From Tritrichomonas musculus (taxonomy: Eukaryota; Parabasalia; Tritrichomonadida; Tritrichomonadidae), in NCBI GenBank assembly GCA_039105265.1, contig JAPFFF010000006.1:2728001-2792000 (forward strand): a stretch of 64,000 nt of DNA, written 5' to 3'. Positions 1 to 9,963 of the stretch are shown here, one piece after another; the stretch's first letter is position 1, and the number at the start of each line of letters is the position of its first letter. A model generated the notes under the pieces. It saw only the letters and a program-made list of their open reading frames with translations. It was not told the DNA's origin and searched no databases. A program made the translations under genes and the position numbers.

Positions 1-45
1 ATTAAAAAGAAGTGTGAAGTTAAGATATACATAAACACAGGTCAG

Positions 46-318
46 ATGCAGGCCCTTTCTTTCAGTAGCGGATGGCAGACCAGAAATACATTTCTGTTTT
101 GGACAATTAATTTCATCAATTGGATTTCATGTTACAGATTAAAATTAGATGAGAAAATTAGGTATAATGATGCTCTTCTCATTCTTGATGGCAATATTTT
201 ACATGAAAATCATTTGGTCATTTATCTATTGAAATTATTCATTATTAATGTATTAGTTTTACCCCCACATACGACACATCTTTTGCAAATGTTTGATGTG
301 GTTTTATCCATAAAATGA
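46..318 (+). pseudogene. DDE-superfamily (pogo/Tigger-type) transposase relic
   Basis: The fragment encodes a recognisable piece of a DDE_1-type transposase catalytic core. It reads ILDGN followed about 30 residues later by VLVLPPHTTHLLQMFDV, matching the family pattern of a catalytic Asp strand and then LPPHTTHLLQPLDV. The reading frame stops just after this motif, so the C-terminal third is absent, and nothing upstream supplies the helix-turn-helix DNA-binding domain. It abuts a second relic on the opposite strand that begins in the same part of the domain. This is a decayed copy with no expected activity. Confidence 0.7.
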
Positions 319-1565
319 AAATCCTGATTCAAAAATTGAAATAATTTCACTTTTTCTAAGACCATTCAGAAAAGACTTTATTAATGATGCCCTTATTTCT
401 CTTGCAGTCTGTTTACTGATATTAAGGCCATTTGAAAAATATTGATTGAAATGTTGATGTACAAGTTCGTTTTTAAAATTTGACTTCAAAGGTGCTGCTA
501 CGGCAACATCAAATGCTTGTAAGCAAATGTCTTGTATGTGGCGGTAACAGTACTCAATCCATATCAAATAAATATACAGGGTGGTCAAAAAGTCTGTTCG
601 TCAATCATTATTTTATTGAATATTAAATATTTATTTATTATATCTATATATTATAATAGATAATTTTTATAGTAATCAATAACTTAAAAAAATATTCCAA
701 TAGGCGCTTCACATATATTTTTCTAATTGAATTTTATAAAGCATATCAAATTTTCAATTGTCTTATTAAAATTGATATTTTCAATAGTTAAAAATCATTC
801 TATATTCATAAAAACATGATATATAAAAAGTTTAAATTGTATATTATTATATATATTAATAAATAAATATAAATATTATTTATGAATTAGATTCAACTAT
901 TTTATCATTATTCCAAAAATTTTGGAATACTGAAAAAGTTCAAATTTTGCACATATAAGAATCAATCAAACAATTTAAACTGATAATTGGAATAAATATT
1001 TAATAAATATATATATTCAAATAGTATAGATGCATATATATTAAAATATAGAAATAAATTCAGTAAAATCCAATATTAGGTATTTTATAATACTTTTTAA
1101 TCAAAATAGATGAATGTATGTATGGTTTGAAGTTTATTCATCATTTTATGGTTCAAACCCAAATAATTATTTTCAAAATATATGTCAATATTATCTTCTT
1201 AAACTAAGCTTAATATTATATTATTTTTATGAATGAAATAGAATCACATTCTGAAATACATTAAATTTTTCTCAATATATTTCCCAAAATACCAAAAAAT
1301 ATAAACGTATACTATTTTTTGAATTAATTTTTTAAAAGTTAATTAAAAAGATTTTCAACAATAAATAATATACTTTTATTACCTATAATTCAAAGAATAT
1401 ATGTATATAATATGAAATAGTAATGCTAACTATACATTGTAAAAAACCCTGACGAACAGACTTTTTGACCACCCTGTAAAATCAAAGCATCAGTGAAATT
1501 ATTTCGGCTTGAATGGCCATTGACTAACATAAGGAAACTCTCATTTATTTTAATGTCCTTAATGT
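304..1565 (-). pseudogene. Second DDE transposase relic, opposite strand, split by a mariner-type element
   Basis: On the minus strand, 1479-1560 encodes FLMLVNGHSSRNNFTDALIL, the catalytic-Asp strand (usually LLLDGHSSR) with Asp changed to Asn. The coding sense resumes at about 570 with LLPPHTRHLL and, after a frameshift, LQAFDVAVAAPLKSNF through to IRASLIKSFLNGLRKSEIISIFESGF, the normal C-terminal end of this family. The gap between the two parts is exactly the 900-bp element at 577-1476. The relic has frameshifts, an in-frame stop and the lost Asp, so it is dead. It lies head-to-head with the relic at 46-318. Confidence 0.68.
577..1476. mobile_element. Non-autonomous Tc1/mariner-type element, 900 bp
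   Basis: Perfect 27-bp terminal inverted repeats occupy 577-603 and 1450-1476. They begin CAGGGTGGTCAAAAAGTCTG, and homology stops abruptly at base 28. Both ends are flanked by TA (575-576 and 1477-1478), the target duplication of the Tc1/mariner superfamily; CAGGGTGGTC is a typical mariner end. The interior is very AT-rich and has no plausible ORF, so movement would need a transposase supplied elsewhere. It interrupts an older DDE transposase relic. Confidence 0.88.
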
Positions 1566-2240
1566 TTTTTTTTTTTTTTTTAAGGCAGTATTATCATTGC
1601 GTTTAGCAGCTATATTCAAGGCAATACTCAAGAGTAATTAGAGGATAGCCATTTTCGCCACTCCAATACTGTACAAGATGTCTGATATTACCAAAATCTG
1701 TATTAATTAATTAAATTACTTCCCTTAAACCGTAAATAAGATCGTTTGTATCTGCACAATTGTAGTAGAAGCTTTTGTAGAAAATGCGAGGAGTATTTCA
1801 AAGATTATTTAATGTAACGTGATGAATTAACATGAAAATAAGTGCACTTGATTTAGAATAAATTATTCCATCAAATAATGTTCAATTTCTTCTGGTGAAT
1901 TTGCTTCACAGCATATTGGATGCGTAATTGGGTTTGAATCAGCTTCAAGAGCTGCTTTTGTTTCCCAAATATGATAATTTGTCATTATATGCCAATTTGG
2001 AAACTCTTCATTGAGAATGATGTAAGGCATGATTAAAGCAAAGCCTTCGTTGAGCCAAATAGAGTTCCATCATTTTGGAGAGGTGCAATCGCCAGCCCAT
2101 TGATGAACAATTTCATGTGTAATAGTAATTGCGCTGTTATACATTGAACAAGATGCAATTTCTCTTCAAGAGCTAAAACTTTAAATCTGTGTTTAGCGGA
2201 CAACATTGTGTCATCCATATTATTTATTAACATTCGATTT
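1480..2240 (-). pseudogene. M1-family zinc aminopeptidase relic
   Basis: Read on the minus strand, about 2130-1863 gives ITHEIVHQWAGDCTSPK, a stop codon, then WNSIWLNEGFALIMPY. This is the M1 signature HEXXH with the third zinc ligand Glu in WLNEGFA at the expected spacing; the stop replaces the first of two usual Trp residues. It continues through ITHPICCEANSPEEIEHYLM, matching the segment that follows in puromycin-sensitive aminopeptidases, and then stops. A further piece at about 1600-1760 reads NDLIYGLREVI and later QYWSGENGYPLITLE, the normal W-x-x-x-x-GYP region. Frameshifts and stops throughout show decay. The N-terminal domain and GAMEN motif are not seen. Confidence 0.72.
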
Positions 2241-2622
2241 TGTTAGAACAACCTTTGATGAACAAGAAAATGTATGTATAAAGCTGATGCATCACAAAAG
2301 GTTCTTCTTTCTATCTCAAACTCTGTGATGAAGAAATTTTAAATTCACTGCCCTGAACCAGCATATTAAGCCATATTCTTGATGGACTCTCGGTATCTTT
2401 TAAGTTAGCAACTAATCTGTTGCAGCCAATCAAATTCAAAATATTGGAAGCTCTAAGATTACGTCATTTTTTCAGATAATAGGCAAGTGATTAAGCATAA
2501 ATCGCAGGGACATAATTGCTGTCATCAGCAGCATCACCAATAATTGTTATGTAATTTTATTTTATTTTTTTTTTTTTTTTTTTGATGAATTACGAAATGT
2601 CATTTTTATTTAACATTTCATA

Positions 2623-3523
2623 GGTGTGGCGATCGGAAGTGAAGTGTCAGAAAAAATGAAAAATCCATAGAATTGGCTGATATTTTATATTGGTGGATTT
2701 AATTGTAATATAATATTTATAAAATTATTATTTTTTAAATTCTATGTAGCAATTCCAAGATATGAATAAATATGAAATTCAATTGAAAATAATCGTTTTT
2801 TCCTAATGAAAATTGCAACTTTATTATATTTTTCCAACTTATGTAAAGATTCTCGAGTAAACAATATTAAAGAAAAAACATATGACGCCAAAAAAGAAAG
2901 TAGCTTCCCTAAAATAAAATTTTTAGAACATTCAATTTAGAAATGATAATTTGAATTATATAATATAAGTAACTTGTGCTTAAAAAAATAAAATAAATAT
3001 TTTACAAAGGAGTAAAAACAAAAGTCAATTCGTTTTGGCCAGTTTTGAGTGAATTGGGATAAATAAAATATATAAAATTTATATATTTTATTCATAATGA
3101 ATTAAAAAAAATTGTTTATTCCTATTCTATAGAACATTATAAATTCCTTTCTCCAATTTCTTGATTGATTTATATGAAATGATAAAAAAAATAATATTAT
3201 ATTTATTATTTTGTAAGTTTCAATATTTTTTCCTGATAATTTTAAGCTATCTAAAAATATTCAAGTGGTTTAATATGCGAATGGCTTATAAATTTTTTAT
3301 ATAAAGCTTAAAACAAATCATATTTTTTATATAACATGTCTTAAAATTGAATGAAAAAATCATTTATTTTATATCTTAAATTCCGCACATAGAATTTTAT
3401 TTTTTATTCAAAATATATATTCAATATAGGATGCAACATTAAATTAATTGGTTTAATTTATGATCTATGGATTTTTTAAGTTTTATTTCAATTTTTTGAC
3501 ACTTCACTTCCGATCGCCACACC
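2623..3523. mobile_element. Second non-autonomous element with 27-bp inverted ends, 901 bp
   Basis: Perfect 27-bp terminal inverted repeats lie at 2623-2649 and 3497-3523. They begin GGTGTGGCGATCGGAAGTGA and are flanked on both sides by TA (2621-2622 and 3524-3525). The interior is AT-rich and has no convincing ORF. The TA target and the length (901 bp against 900 bp) resemble the element at 577-1476, but the terminal sequence is different, so it belongs to another family. A Tc1/mariner affiliation is inferred from the TA duplication only. Confidence 0.83.
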
Positions 3524-3525
3524 TA

Positions 3526-4192
3526 TCATTTCATAATAACCAAATAGTTTCCTTCAGTTTGTTATCCTGTGAAACTTGTTAAAGTTTCAAATTGGACAAT
3601 TTACAAACAATACTTTATAATAAAAATCAAGTCATTGTTTGTTTCTTAGTTCATGTTTGACAAAATTACACTATAAGACAAAAAAACTGTGTAATGATTG
3701 AAATTCTTACAAGTTTTTTAAAAGAAAATGGTTACATTTAATTTTACTTTAAAAAACTACTACTAAACTGATTTAATATTTAAACAAAAGTGGTAAAAAA
3801 AATTGGAACATTCAGATTGTAGGATTTCTCCAGTGAATTGTAGATAAATGCATTCAAATACATTGGAATATTATAATATTTATTCTTATTCCAATGAAAC
3901 TAGTGTTCTTCTTTTATATATGTGTTAAGGAATACCAATAAAAATATTATGTTATACAAACTTATTTTTCAATAATTCTCAAACAATTTATAAATATGAA
4001 TCTTAATCAACAAATACTCCCAATTAAAATGGTACCAAATTCATTCTTTCAATACTAAATTATATGTTTTTTTTCTTAATCTATCCTCAAAAGTATTTTT
4101 TTTTTCCCACTTTTTTCATTTTTTTTCCATTTATAAAATCTTTTTAATGAAAATCACTTCATATAATTTTATTACTTCATTTTTTGTTTAAG
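3526..4192. other. AT-rich spacer upstream of the Sel1/pseudokinase gene
   Basis: No ORF, RNA gene or inverted repeat is evident. The last 140 bases are rich in T tracts and end at the first ATG of the kinase-like reading frame (4193). Confidence 0.5.
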
Positions 4193-4438
4193 ATGACTTT
4201 AGAAATATCTTCACCCACAACCACTTACATGAAAATCAGAGACATAGAAGATGATATTGTTACACTTATTGAAGATCAAGAAACCAAAATTTAATATGTT
4301 CAAAAAATACTCAAAAACAAAAACATAAATGAGAAAACATTCAATGAATTCTTACCACTAATTAAAGACAATCCAACAATTTTACAAATCAAAAAATTTG
4401 AAAATATCAATAATGATTCTGTAATCATCACAGAATAT
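4193..4438 (+). pseudogene. N-terminal extension of the pseudokinase gene, broken by an in-frame TAA
   Basis: An ATG at 4193 is in the same frame as the 1039-residue ORF that follows. It reads 33 codons, meets TAA at 4292-4294, then stays open into the main ORF. The translation around the stop resembles kinase N-lobe strands beta2 and beta3: VTLIEDQETKI, stop, YVQKIL (compare the usual YAVKIL with the ATP-binding Lys). It leads directly into VIITEYMKNGSL, the hinge. The homology on both sides suggests that the stop is a recent nonsense change or a sequencing error rather than the natural gene edge. There is no glycine-rich loop upstream of beta2. Confidence 0.6.
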
Positions 4439-7400
4439 ATGAAAAATGGATCTTTAAGTGACCTAATTGATAGAGAATACCATTCAAATTGTTTTTCAAA
4501 ATTGACTGATTCAGTGAAGTACTTGATTATTCTTGGTGTTGAATGTGCAATTGAACATCTTCACTTAAATCATCTTTATCATGGAAATTTGAAGACAGAA
4601 AAAATCTTTCTTGATGAAAAATATCATGCAAAACTCTATTTTGACAACTTTCCAGATCAAAAAGATCACGAATTCATGAGTGATGAAGAAATCGAAAATA
4701 TCAGATCCGATGATATTTTTTCTTTTTTATTAATTTTTTATGAAATAATGACTGGAGTGAAATTAGAAATAGATCAAAATAACAAAAATGTATTACCTGA
4801 TCTTTCTCTTCTTAAAAATGAATGGCAAAGATCATTCATTCGCAAATATTGGTCAAATAAATATCGAAGAAGTCACGACTTTGATGAAATATCGACTGAA
4901 ATATGCCGAAATAAAGAAGAATTCGGTTTCCTTGATAAGTATGAATATAAAGAATTTGTATTCAAAGGTATTAAATATCAGTGTGACTTTGTTACAATGT
5001 TAGAGAAAGAAACAAACTTAGAAGATAACAAAGATGACATTTTTACATATGGAAAGGCTCTGTTTATTAATTATAACTTGGAAAGCACGAAACAAAATGC
5101 TGCAAAATATTTCAAAAAAGCAGCTGATCTTGGACACAAAGATGCAATGTTTGAGTATGGAAAAATGCTTCTCAATGGTGACGAAATTGAAAAAGATACA
5201 AACGAAGGAACAAAATATATAAAAATGGCTGCTGACCATGGAAAAATTCAAGCAATGGTGTTCTATTACAAACTTATGGAAAAGAGTCTCGATTATGAAG
5301 ATATTGAAGAAAGACGCAAATATATAAAAATGGCAGCTGATCTTGGAGATTGTGAAGCATTGATGCTTTATGGACAAACATTAGATCTTTTAAATATTTT
5401 GGAAGATGACAAAACTGAAGTTGCTCAATATTACAAAAAAGCAGGTGATCTTGGTGACGAGGATGGAATGAATTATTATGCAGAAATGCTTGATGATGGT
5501 GATGAAATTCCAATTAATAAGGAAGAAGCAGCACGTTATTTTAAAATGGCAGCTGATTTATGTGTCCAATCAGCAATGCATAATTATGCATTGAAACTAG
5601 AAAGAGGTGAAGGAATTCCAATTGATAATGAAAAAGCAACTCTGTATTTCAAAATGTCAGCTGATGAAGGATTTGTTGATGATATGAATATTTATGCAAT
5701 GAAATTGTGTTTAGGAATTGGAGTTCAAAAGAATTCTAAACAATGTCTCCAATATGCCAAAAAAGCTATCGAAAAAGACAATTTTGACTTAAAAGATCTT
5801 TTTTTGAGATTAGTTAGAACCAATGAAGGTCTACCTGAAGATCCGAAAGAAGCTTTACAATATTATAAAATTGCTGCTGACATTGGAAATGAATTTGATT
5901 CTTTTTATTATGCATTACAATGCATTAAAACAAATGATCCTGAACTCAAGATTGAAGCTGCTAAATATTATAAAAAAGCTGCAGATAATGGCCACATTGA
6001 TTCTATGAACAATTACGGAATCATGCTTAAAGATGGAGATGGAATTCCAATGGACAAAACAGAAGCTATTAAATACTTTAAATTGGCAATTGAAAGCAAC
6101 CAACCTCAAGCAATGTACAATTATGCAATCATGCTTAAAAATGGTGAAGGAATTGAAGAGAATAAAGAAGAAGCGATCAAATACTTCAAAATGGCAACTG
6201 ATAATGGCTTTATGAGAGCATTATTAATGTACGGAACAATGCTAGAAAAAGGAGAAGGAATCCAGAAAGATAAAGAAGAAGCTGTCAACTGCTTCAAAAA
6301 GATAATCGATGAAGGTGATTCAATCACATTACTTTTTGAAATTGAAATGCTTAATGAAAATGAAGAAGATGAAAACATTATTTTTGACGTTTTTAATTAC
6401 ATAAAACATTGTTCAACACGACAAGCAGATGATGCTAATAATATAATGAATGTTTTATTTGAAATAAGAAACGGATCAACTGCTTTTCATCAAGCAAGAA
6501 TCAACTTTTTGAAAAACGAAATTGATAATGGAGATGTTGAATGCATGTTTAAGCTAGCAACGATATATGATTTCGGCAAAGGAATCCCAGTTGATAAGAA
6601 GGAAGCATTCAAATACTATAAAATGGCTGCTGATCTCGGCCATGCTGATTCAATGAATAACATAGGAAACATGTATCGGACAGGCGATGGAATTGAACTC
6701 AATTCAGAAGAAGCGATGAATTATTTTAAAATGGCAATTGAAAAAAAGCAAGATCTTTCAATGCTCAACTATGCAAGAATGCTAATGACAGGCGATGGAA
6801 TCCCAGAAAACAAAGACGAAGCAATGAAATACATCAAAATGGCAGTTGAAAATGGAAACTCAACATCGATGCTAATTTATGGAATCTTGCTTCAGGAAGA
6901 AGATGAATCAAATTATGATGAAGCAGCCAAATATATCAAATCTTCGGCTGATTCAGGACTCCCAATGGCAGAATTTTATTATGGAGTCATGCTTAAAGAA
7001 GGAAATAGAATTCAAATGGACAAACAAGAAGCCGTTAAATACTTCAAAAAGGCAATTGAACATGATTCAGCATTTGCAATGGCCGAGTATGGAATGATGC
7101 TGTTGAATGGAGAAGGAATCACCGCAAATTATGAAGAAGCTGCCAAATATTTCAAAAAAGCAGCCCAATTAGGTGTTCCTCAAGCAATGAACAAATATGG
7201 ACTCTTGCTCAAAGACGGAAAAGGAATCGAAATGAACAAAAGTGAAGCGATTGATTATTTCAAAATGGCAATTGATAAAGGATACAACGAATCAATGTTC
7301 AATTATGGAATGATGCTTTTGGAAGGAGAAGGAACTGAAATGGACAGAGCTGAAGGCGCCCGCTACATAAAAATGGCTGCTGAGAATGAATGTTCAAAAT

Positions 7401-7558
7401 CAATGTTCTTTTATGCACATTTACTTGAACGTGGAATTGGAGTTGCTGTAAATATCAATGAAGCAATTAAATACTATCAAATGTCATATGAAAATGGAGT
7501 TAAGGCGGCACAATATTGTCTGGAAAGGCTTAATTTTTCATACTCTTTTGCCTTATGA
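4439..7558 (+). CDS. Pseudokinase-Sel1 repeat protein
   Basis: The 1039-residue ORF has two parts. Residues 1 to about 165 are a kinase C-lobe starting at the hinge (EYMKNGSL). The catalytic loop is HGNLKTEKIFLD instead of HRDLKxxN, and DFG is replaced by DNF, so catalysis is unlikely. Residues about 195-1030 are roughly twenty Sel1-like repeats of 36-40 residues with the pattern EAxKYFKxAADxGxxxAMxxYGxML; such repeats form a superhelical protein-binding scaffold. Proteins of this design are a large expanded family in trichomonads. The first ATG of this ORF (4439) is probably not the ancestral start, because in-frame kinase homology continues upstream past a TAA. A signalling-scaffold role is inferred. 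Confidence 0.85.
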   Translation: MKNGSLSDLIDREYHSNCFSKLTDSVKYLIILGVECAIEHLHLNHLYHGNLKTEKIFLDEKYHAKLYFDNFPDQKDHEFMSDEEIENIRSDDIFSFLLIFYEIMTGVKLEIDQNNKNVLPDLSLLKNEWQRSFIRKYWSNKYRRSHDFDEISTEICRNKEEFGFLDKYEYKEFVFKGIKYQCDFVTMLEKETNLEDNKDDIFTYGKALFINYNLESTKQNAAKYFKKAADLGHKDAMFEYGKMLLNGDEIEKDTNEGTKYIKMAADHGKIQAMVFYYKLMEKSLDYEDIEERRKYIKMAADLGDCEALMLYGQTLDLLNILEDDKTEVAQYYKKAGDLGDEDGMNYYAEMLDDGDEIPINKEEAARYFKMAADLCVQSAMHNYALKLERGEGIPIDNEKATLYFKMSADEGFVDDMNIYAMKLCLGIGVQKNSKQCLQYAKKAIEKDNFDLKDLFLRLVRTNEGLPEDPKEALQYYKIAADIGNEFDSFYYALQCIKTNDPELKIEAAKYYKKAADNGHIDSMNNYGIMLKDGDGIPMDKTEAIKYFKLAIESNQPQAMYNYAIMLKNGEGIEENKEEAIKYFKMATDNGFMRALLMYGTMLEKGEGIQKDKEEAVNCFKKIIDEGDSITLLFEIEMLNENEEDENIIFDVFNYIKHCSTRQADDANNIMNVLFEIRNGSTAFHQARINFLKNEIDNGDVECMFKLATIYDFGKGIPVDKKEAFKYYKMAADLGHADSMNNIGNMYRTGDGIELNSEEAMNYFKMAIEKKQDLSMLNYARMLMTGDGIPENKDEAMKYIKMAVENGNSTSMLIYGILLQEEDESNYDEAAKYIKSSADSGLPMAEFYYGVMLKEGNRIQMDKQEAVKYFKKAIEHDSAFAMAEYGMMLLNGEGITANYEEAAKYFKKAAQLGVPQAMNKYGLLLKDGKGIEMNKSEAIDYFKMAIDKGYNESMFNYGMMLLEGEGTEMDRAEGARYIKMAAENECSKSMFFYAHLLERGIGVAVNINEAIKYYQMSYENGVKAAQYCLERLNFSYSFAL

Positions 7559-8568
7559 AAAAGTTTACTAATAAATAAATTATTTCTTGACATTTTTATA
7601 TTTTATTTAAATAACTGATCACGGAATCTTTTTTTAAACTTTATGAGAACAACTAAAATCCTAATTCAGGAACAATTTTTTATATCTGACATGAAAAATT
7701 CTTTCATCATATGTAATAAAGTTTTTTTTTTCCCTTTCTTTAAATGTTCATTTTTGGCACAATTGTCAATTATTTATTAATTTGAATCAAAAAGGTGGAA
7801 ATAACCCCAACGAAATATTAAATAATTCCTGCAATTAAACAATTAATTGAATTACACACTAATATAGAACTGTTAGTTCCTTCTTCTTTTCATCTATTTT
7901 TTTTAAATTTAAATGCATAATAACCTATTACTTCAAAGTATTTATCAATTTTGTTGATTTAATTAATATGAATCACGTGTCCAACTTTCAAAAATTATAC
8001 GACATACATTTAATTAAACATATATCATATTAACGATTTTTCTATCACATGTAATAGAAACATTAGAAAACGCTTTTTTTTTGTATGTTTATCTTCTAGT
8101 ATTTCAAATCAATAGGACATTAAAATGCTATCCCTATTCAAAAATACTTCTTATATTCACAATATGGGATAATAATAGTGATTTTAATGACAAAAAATCT
8201 TTTTTTTTTACTTTTAAATATCTAATCAAAATATATTTCATAACATTTTTGTATTTTATTTGATGTACCATCCTATCATGAAAAGTTTATTAAATGGAAA
8301 TAATTTTGTTTTAAAACAGTTGTATTCATTTCTCAAAAATTTAATGCATCATCCAAAATATACTGCATGAAATTGGCATTTGGTTGCTAATTGTATCTAA
8401 TAACTAAAAATAAATATAAAGAAGTTTTAACAAAAAAAAAAATAACCAAATACAACAAAAGTAATTGAGTAAATATAAATGGAAAGTTAAATATCATAAA
8501 TATTTAATAAATTTTCTATTTTATTTTTTAACAATTTTCATTTATCTTAAATAAAAAACAAGCTAAGT
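7559..8568. other. AT-rich intergenic region between convergent genes
   Basis: About 1 kb between the 3' ends of two convergent genes. I see homopolymer tracts and short random ORFs only, with no inverted repeat or RNA-like block. Confidence 0.5.
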
Positions 8569-9723
8569 TTATACTTCGGAGGAGTAAACCTTTGACAAAG
8601 TATATTTGGATTTAATTTCAACAGTACCCATTTCATTTTCATCTTTGACTTCATTATCTGAAGCATAAATAGTATTTCTTTGCTTTTTCATCCTCCAATA
8701 TACGAAGAAGCCAATTAAAACAACGACGATGACACAGACGACAGCGATTGCGACTGCAATCAAAATTTTATTCAGAGGAATTTCATCTGCTTCTTGAATA
8801 GGCGCTTGTGCTTCAACCGTTGGAATAGGTAAATAAGATTGTGTTGCTGTATTGGATGGGGTAGGTATATACTCAAGATATCTTTTATTGAAGCTAAATT
8901 GGTTACTAAATGATTTGTATGATCCAATAACTTCTCGTTGTGACTCATTTGTAAAAATACAATTCAATACTTCAAGTTGACCTTCATTAACTATAGAATT
9001 TCCAGCTGGGGACATATTATCGACAAAGTATGTTGTTATGATCTTTGAATTTAAGTTGCTTCTTGTGAAATAAAGACTTCCTCCCGTTTTTGACGCACTG
9101 CACTCAACAAAATAGCTTTGTTCTGCAAAGAATTCTTTAGAATCTGAGTATATAGCTCCACCGATGTCTGATTGACATTTGTTAAAAACACCAAAATAGA
9201 TTTTGGTTGATTCTGACTTGGCTGTTTTCAATGCGCCTGCAACAACATTCGTAAAGTTACATATATCAATATCAATCTTTTTAACATTATTAAACATAAG
9301 AATAGGTTTTGAAGTTGTTTTTGATGAGAAGTCGGCAAACTTGTAAGTAGCAACTGCTGAATTTTCTACTTTGAAGAAATTGTTTGATTTCATATAAAAC
9401 TTTGATTTGACAACATGAACATTTTTGCCAATAGCTTCGAATTTGCCTTCACGGAAAATGGAAGATTCAAGTGAAAGTGTTCCGTAGCTTTTTAATCGGA
9501 AAAATGATAGTTGATCTGTAATACAACGGCTAAGAAGTAAATTTTGGTAACTAACAATATTCGTTACTTTTGTAAACTTCAAGTTATCCAAGTGGAAAGT
9601 TGATAGCATTTCTCTTGGAAGAAGCATAGCATTTGTATTGCTGACACTTAAAAGTCTATGTGAAGATATTGTTGTATTTGCGATTGCAAGCCATGTTAAG
9701 AACGTGAGTTTAGAATCAATCAT
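8569..9723 (-). CDS. Pmp-like (beta-helix) type I membrane surface protein
   Basis: A 384-residue protein. The N-terminus (residues 1-20, LTFLTWLAIANTTISS) may be a weak signal peptide. The ectodomain has irregular short beta repeats and the motifs GGAIY and GGSLYF with nearby FxxC patterns (FVEC), as in polymorphic-membrane-protein-like beta-helix surface proteins of trichomonads. Residues about 312-335 are a strong hydrophobic transmembrane segment ending in FFVYWRMKKQR, followed by a polar cytoplasmic tail of about 45 residues rich in acidic residues and serines. It is shorter than many family members. A surface or adhesion role is family knowledge; this protein's ligand is unknown. Confidence 0.72.
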   Translation of the reverse strand: MIDSKLTFLTWLAIANTTISSHRLLSVSNTNAMLLPREMLSTFHLDNLKFTKVTNIVSYQNLLLSRCITDQLSFFRLKSYGTLSLESSIFREGKFEAIGKNVHVVKSKFYMKSNNFFKVENSAVATYKFADFSSKTTSKPILMFNNVKKIDIDICNFTNVVAGALKTAKSESTKIYFGVFNKCQSDIGGAIYSDSKEFFAEQSYFVECSASKTGGSLYFTRSNLNSKIITTYFVDNMSPAGNSIVNEGQLEVLNCIFTNESQREVIGSYKSFSNQFSFNKRYLEYIPTPSNTATQSYLPIPTVEAQAPIQEADEIPLNKILIAVAIAVVCVIVVVLIGFFVYWRMKKQRNTIYASDNEVKDENEMGTVEIKSKYTLSKVYSSEV

Positions 9724-9950
9724 TGAAGATTTTATTTTATGAAAGAAAAACCAAACGTATTTGTAAATTTTATCGTTGTCATTTTATAAGAAACGTATAA
9801 TTTATTTTCACAAAAAACGGTTATTTTTTTCTCAGTTTGCCTAAATAAAATTATCTCATAAATAAATCTTAAAATTGATTATATCTTCATTCATATCTTT
9901 TACTTCTTTTGTAACCACTAAAACAAAAATGAAATGGAATAAACGGTTCC

Positions 9951-9958
9951 TTAACGTA
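9951..9958 (+). promoter_or_regulatory. TTAACGTA motif just upstream of the start codon
   Basis: The octamer ends 5 bp before the ATG at 9964 and is preceded 42 bp upstream by TTGTAACCA (9909-9917). The same pair precedes the neighbouring coiled-coil gene, and TTAACGTA also precedes the kinase gene at 43248. TAACNG is the core bound by Myb-type factors, which act at trichomonad promoters. A regulatory role is inferred from recurrence only. Confidence 0.4.
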
Positions 9959-9963
9959 AATTA

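Noticed and set aside
5018-5513. Minus-strand ORFs opposite the Sel1 gene
   Set aside because: Shadow frames of a repeat-rich coding region with no independent homology.
8081-8263. 60-codon ORF in the spacer after the Sel1 gene
   Set aside because: Composition equals the surrounding AT-rich spacer; no motif.
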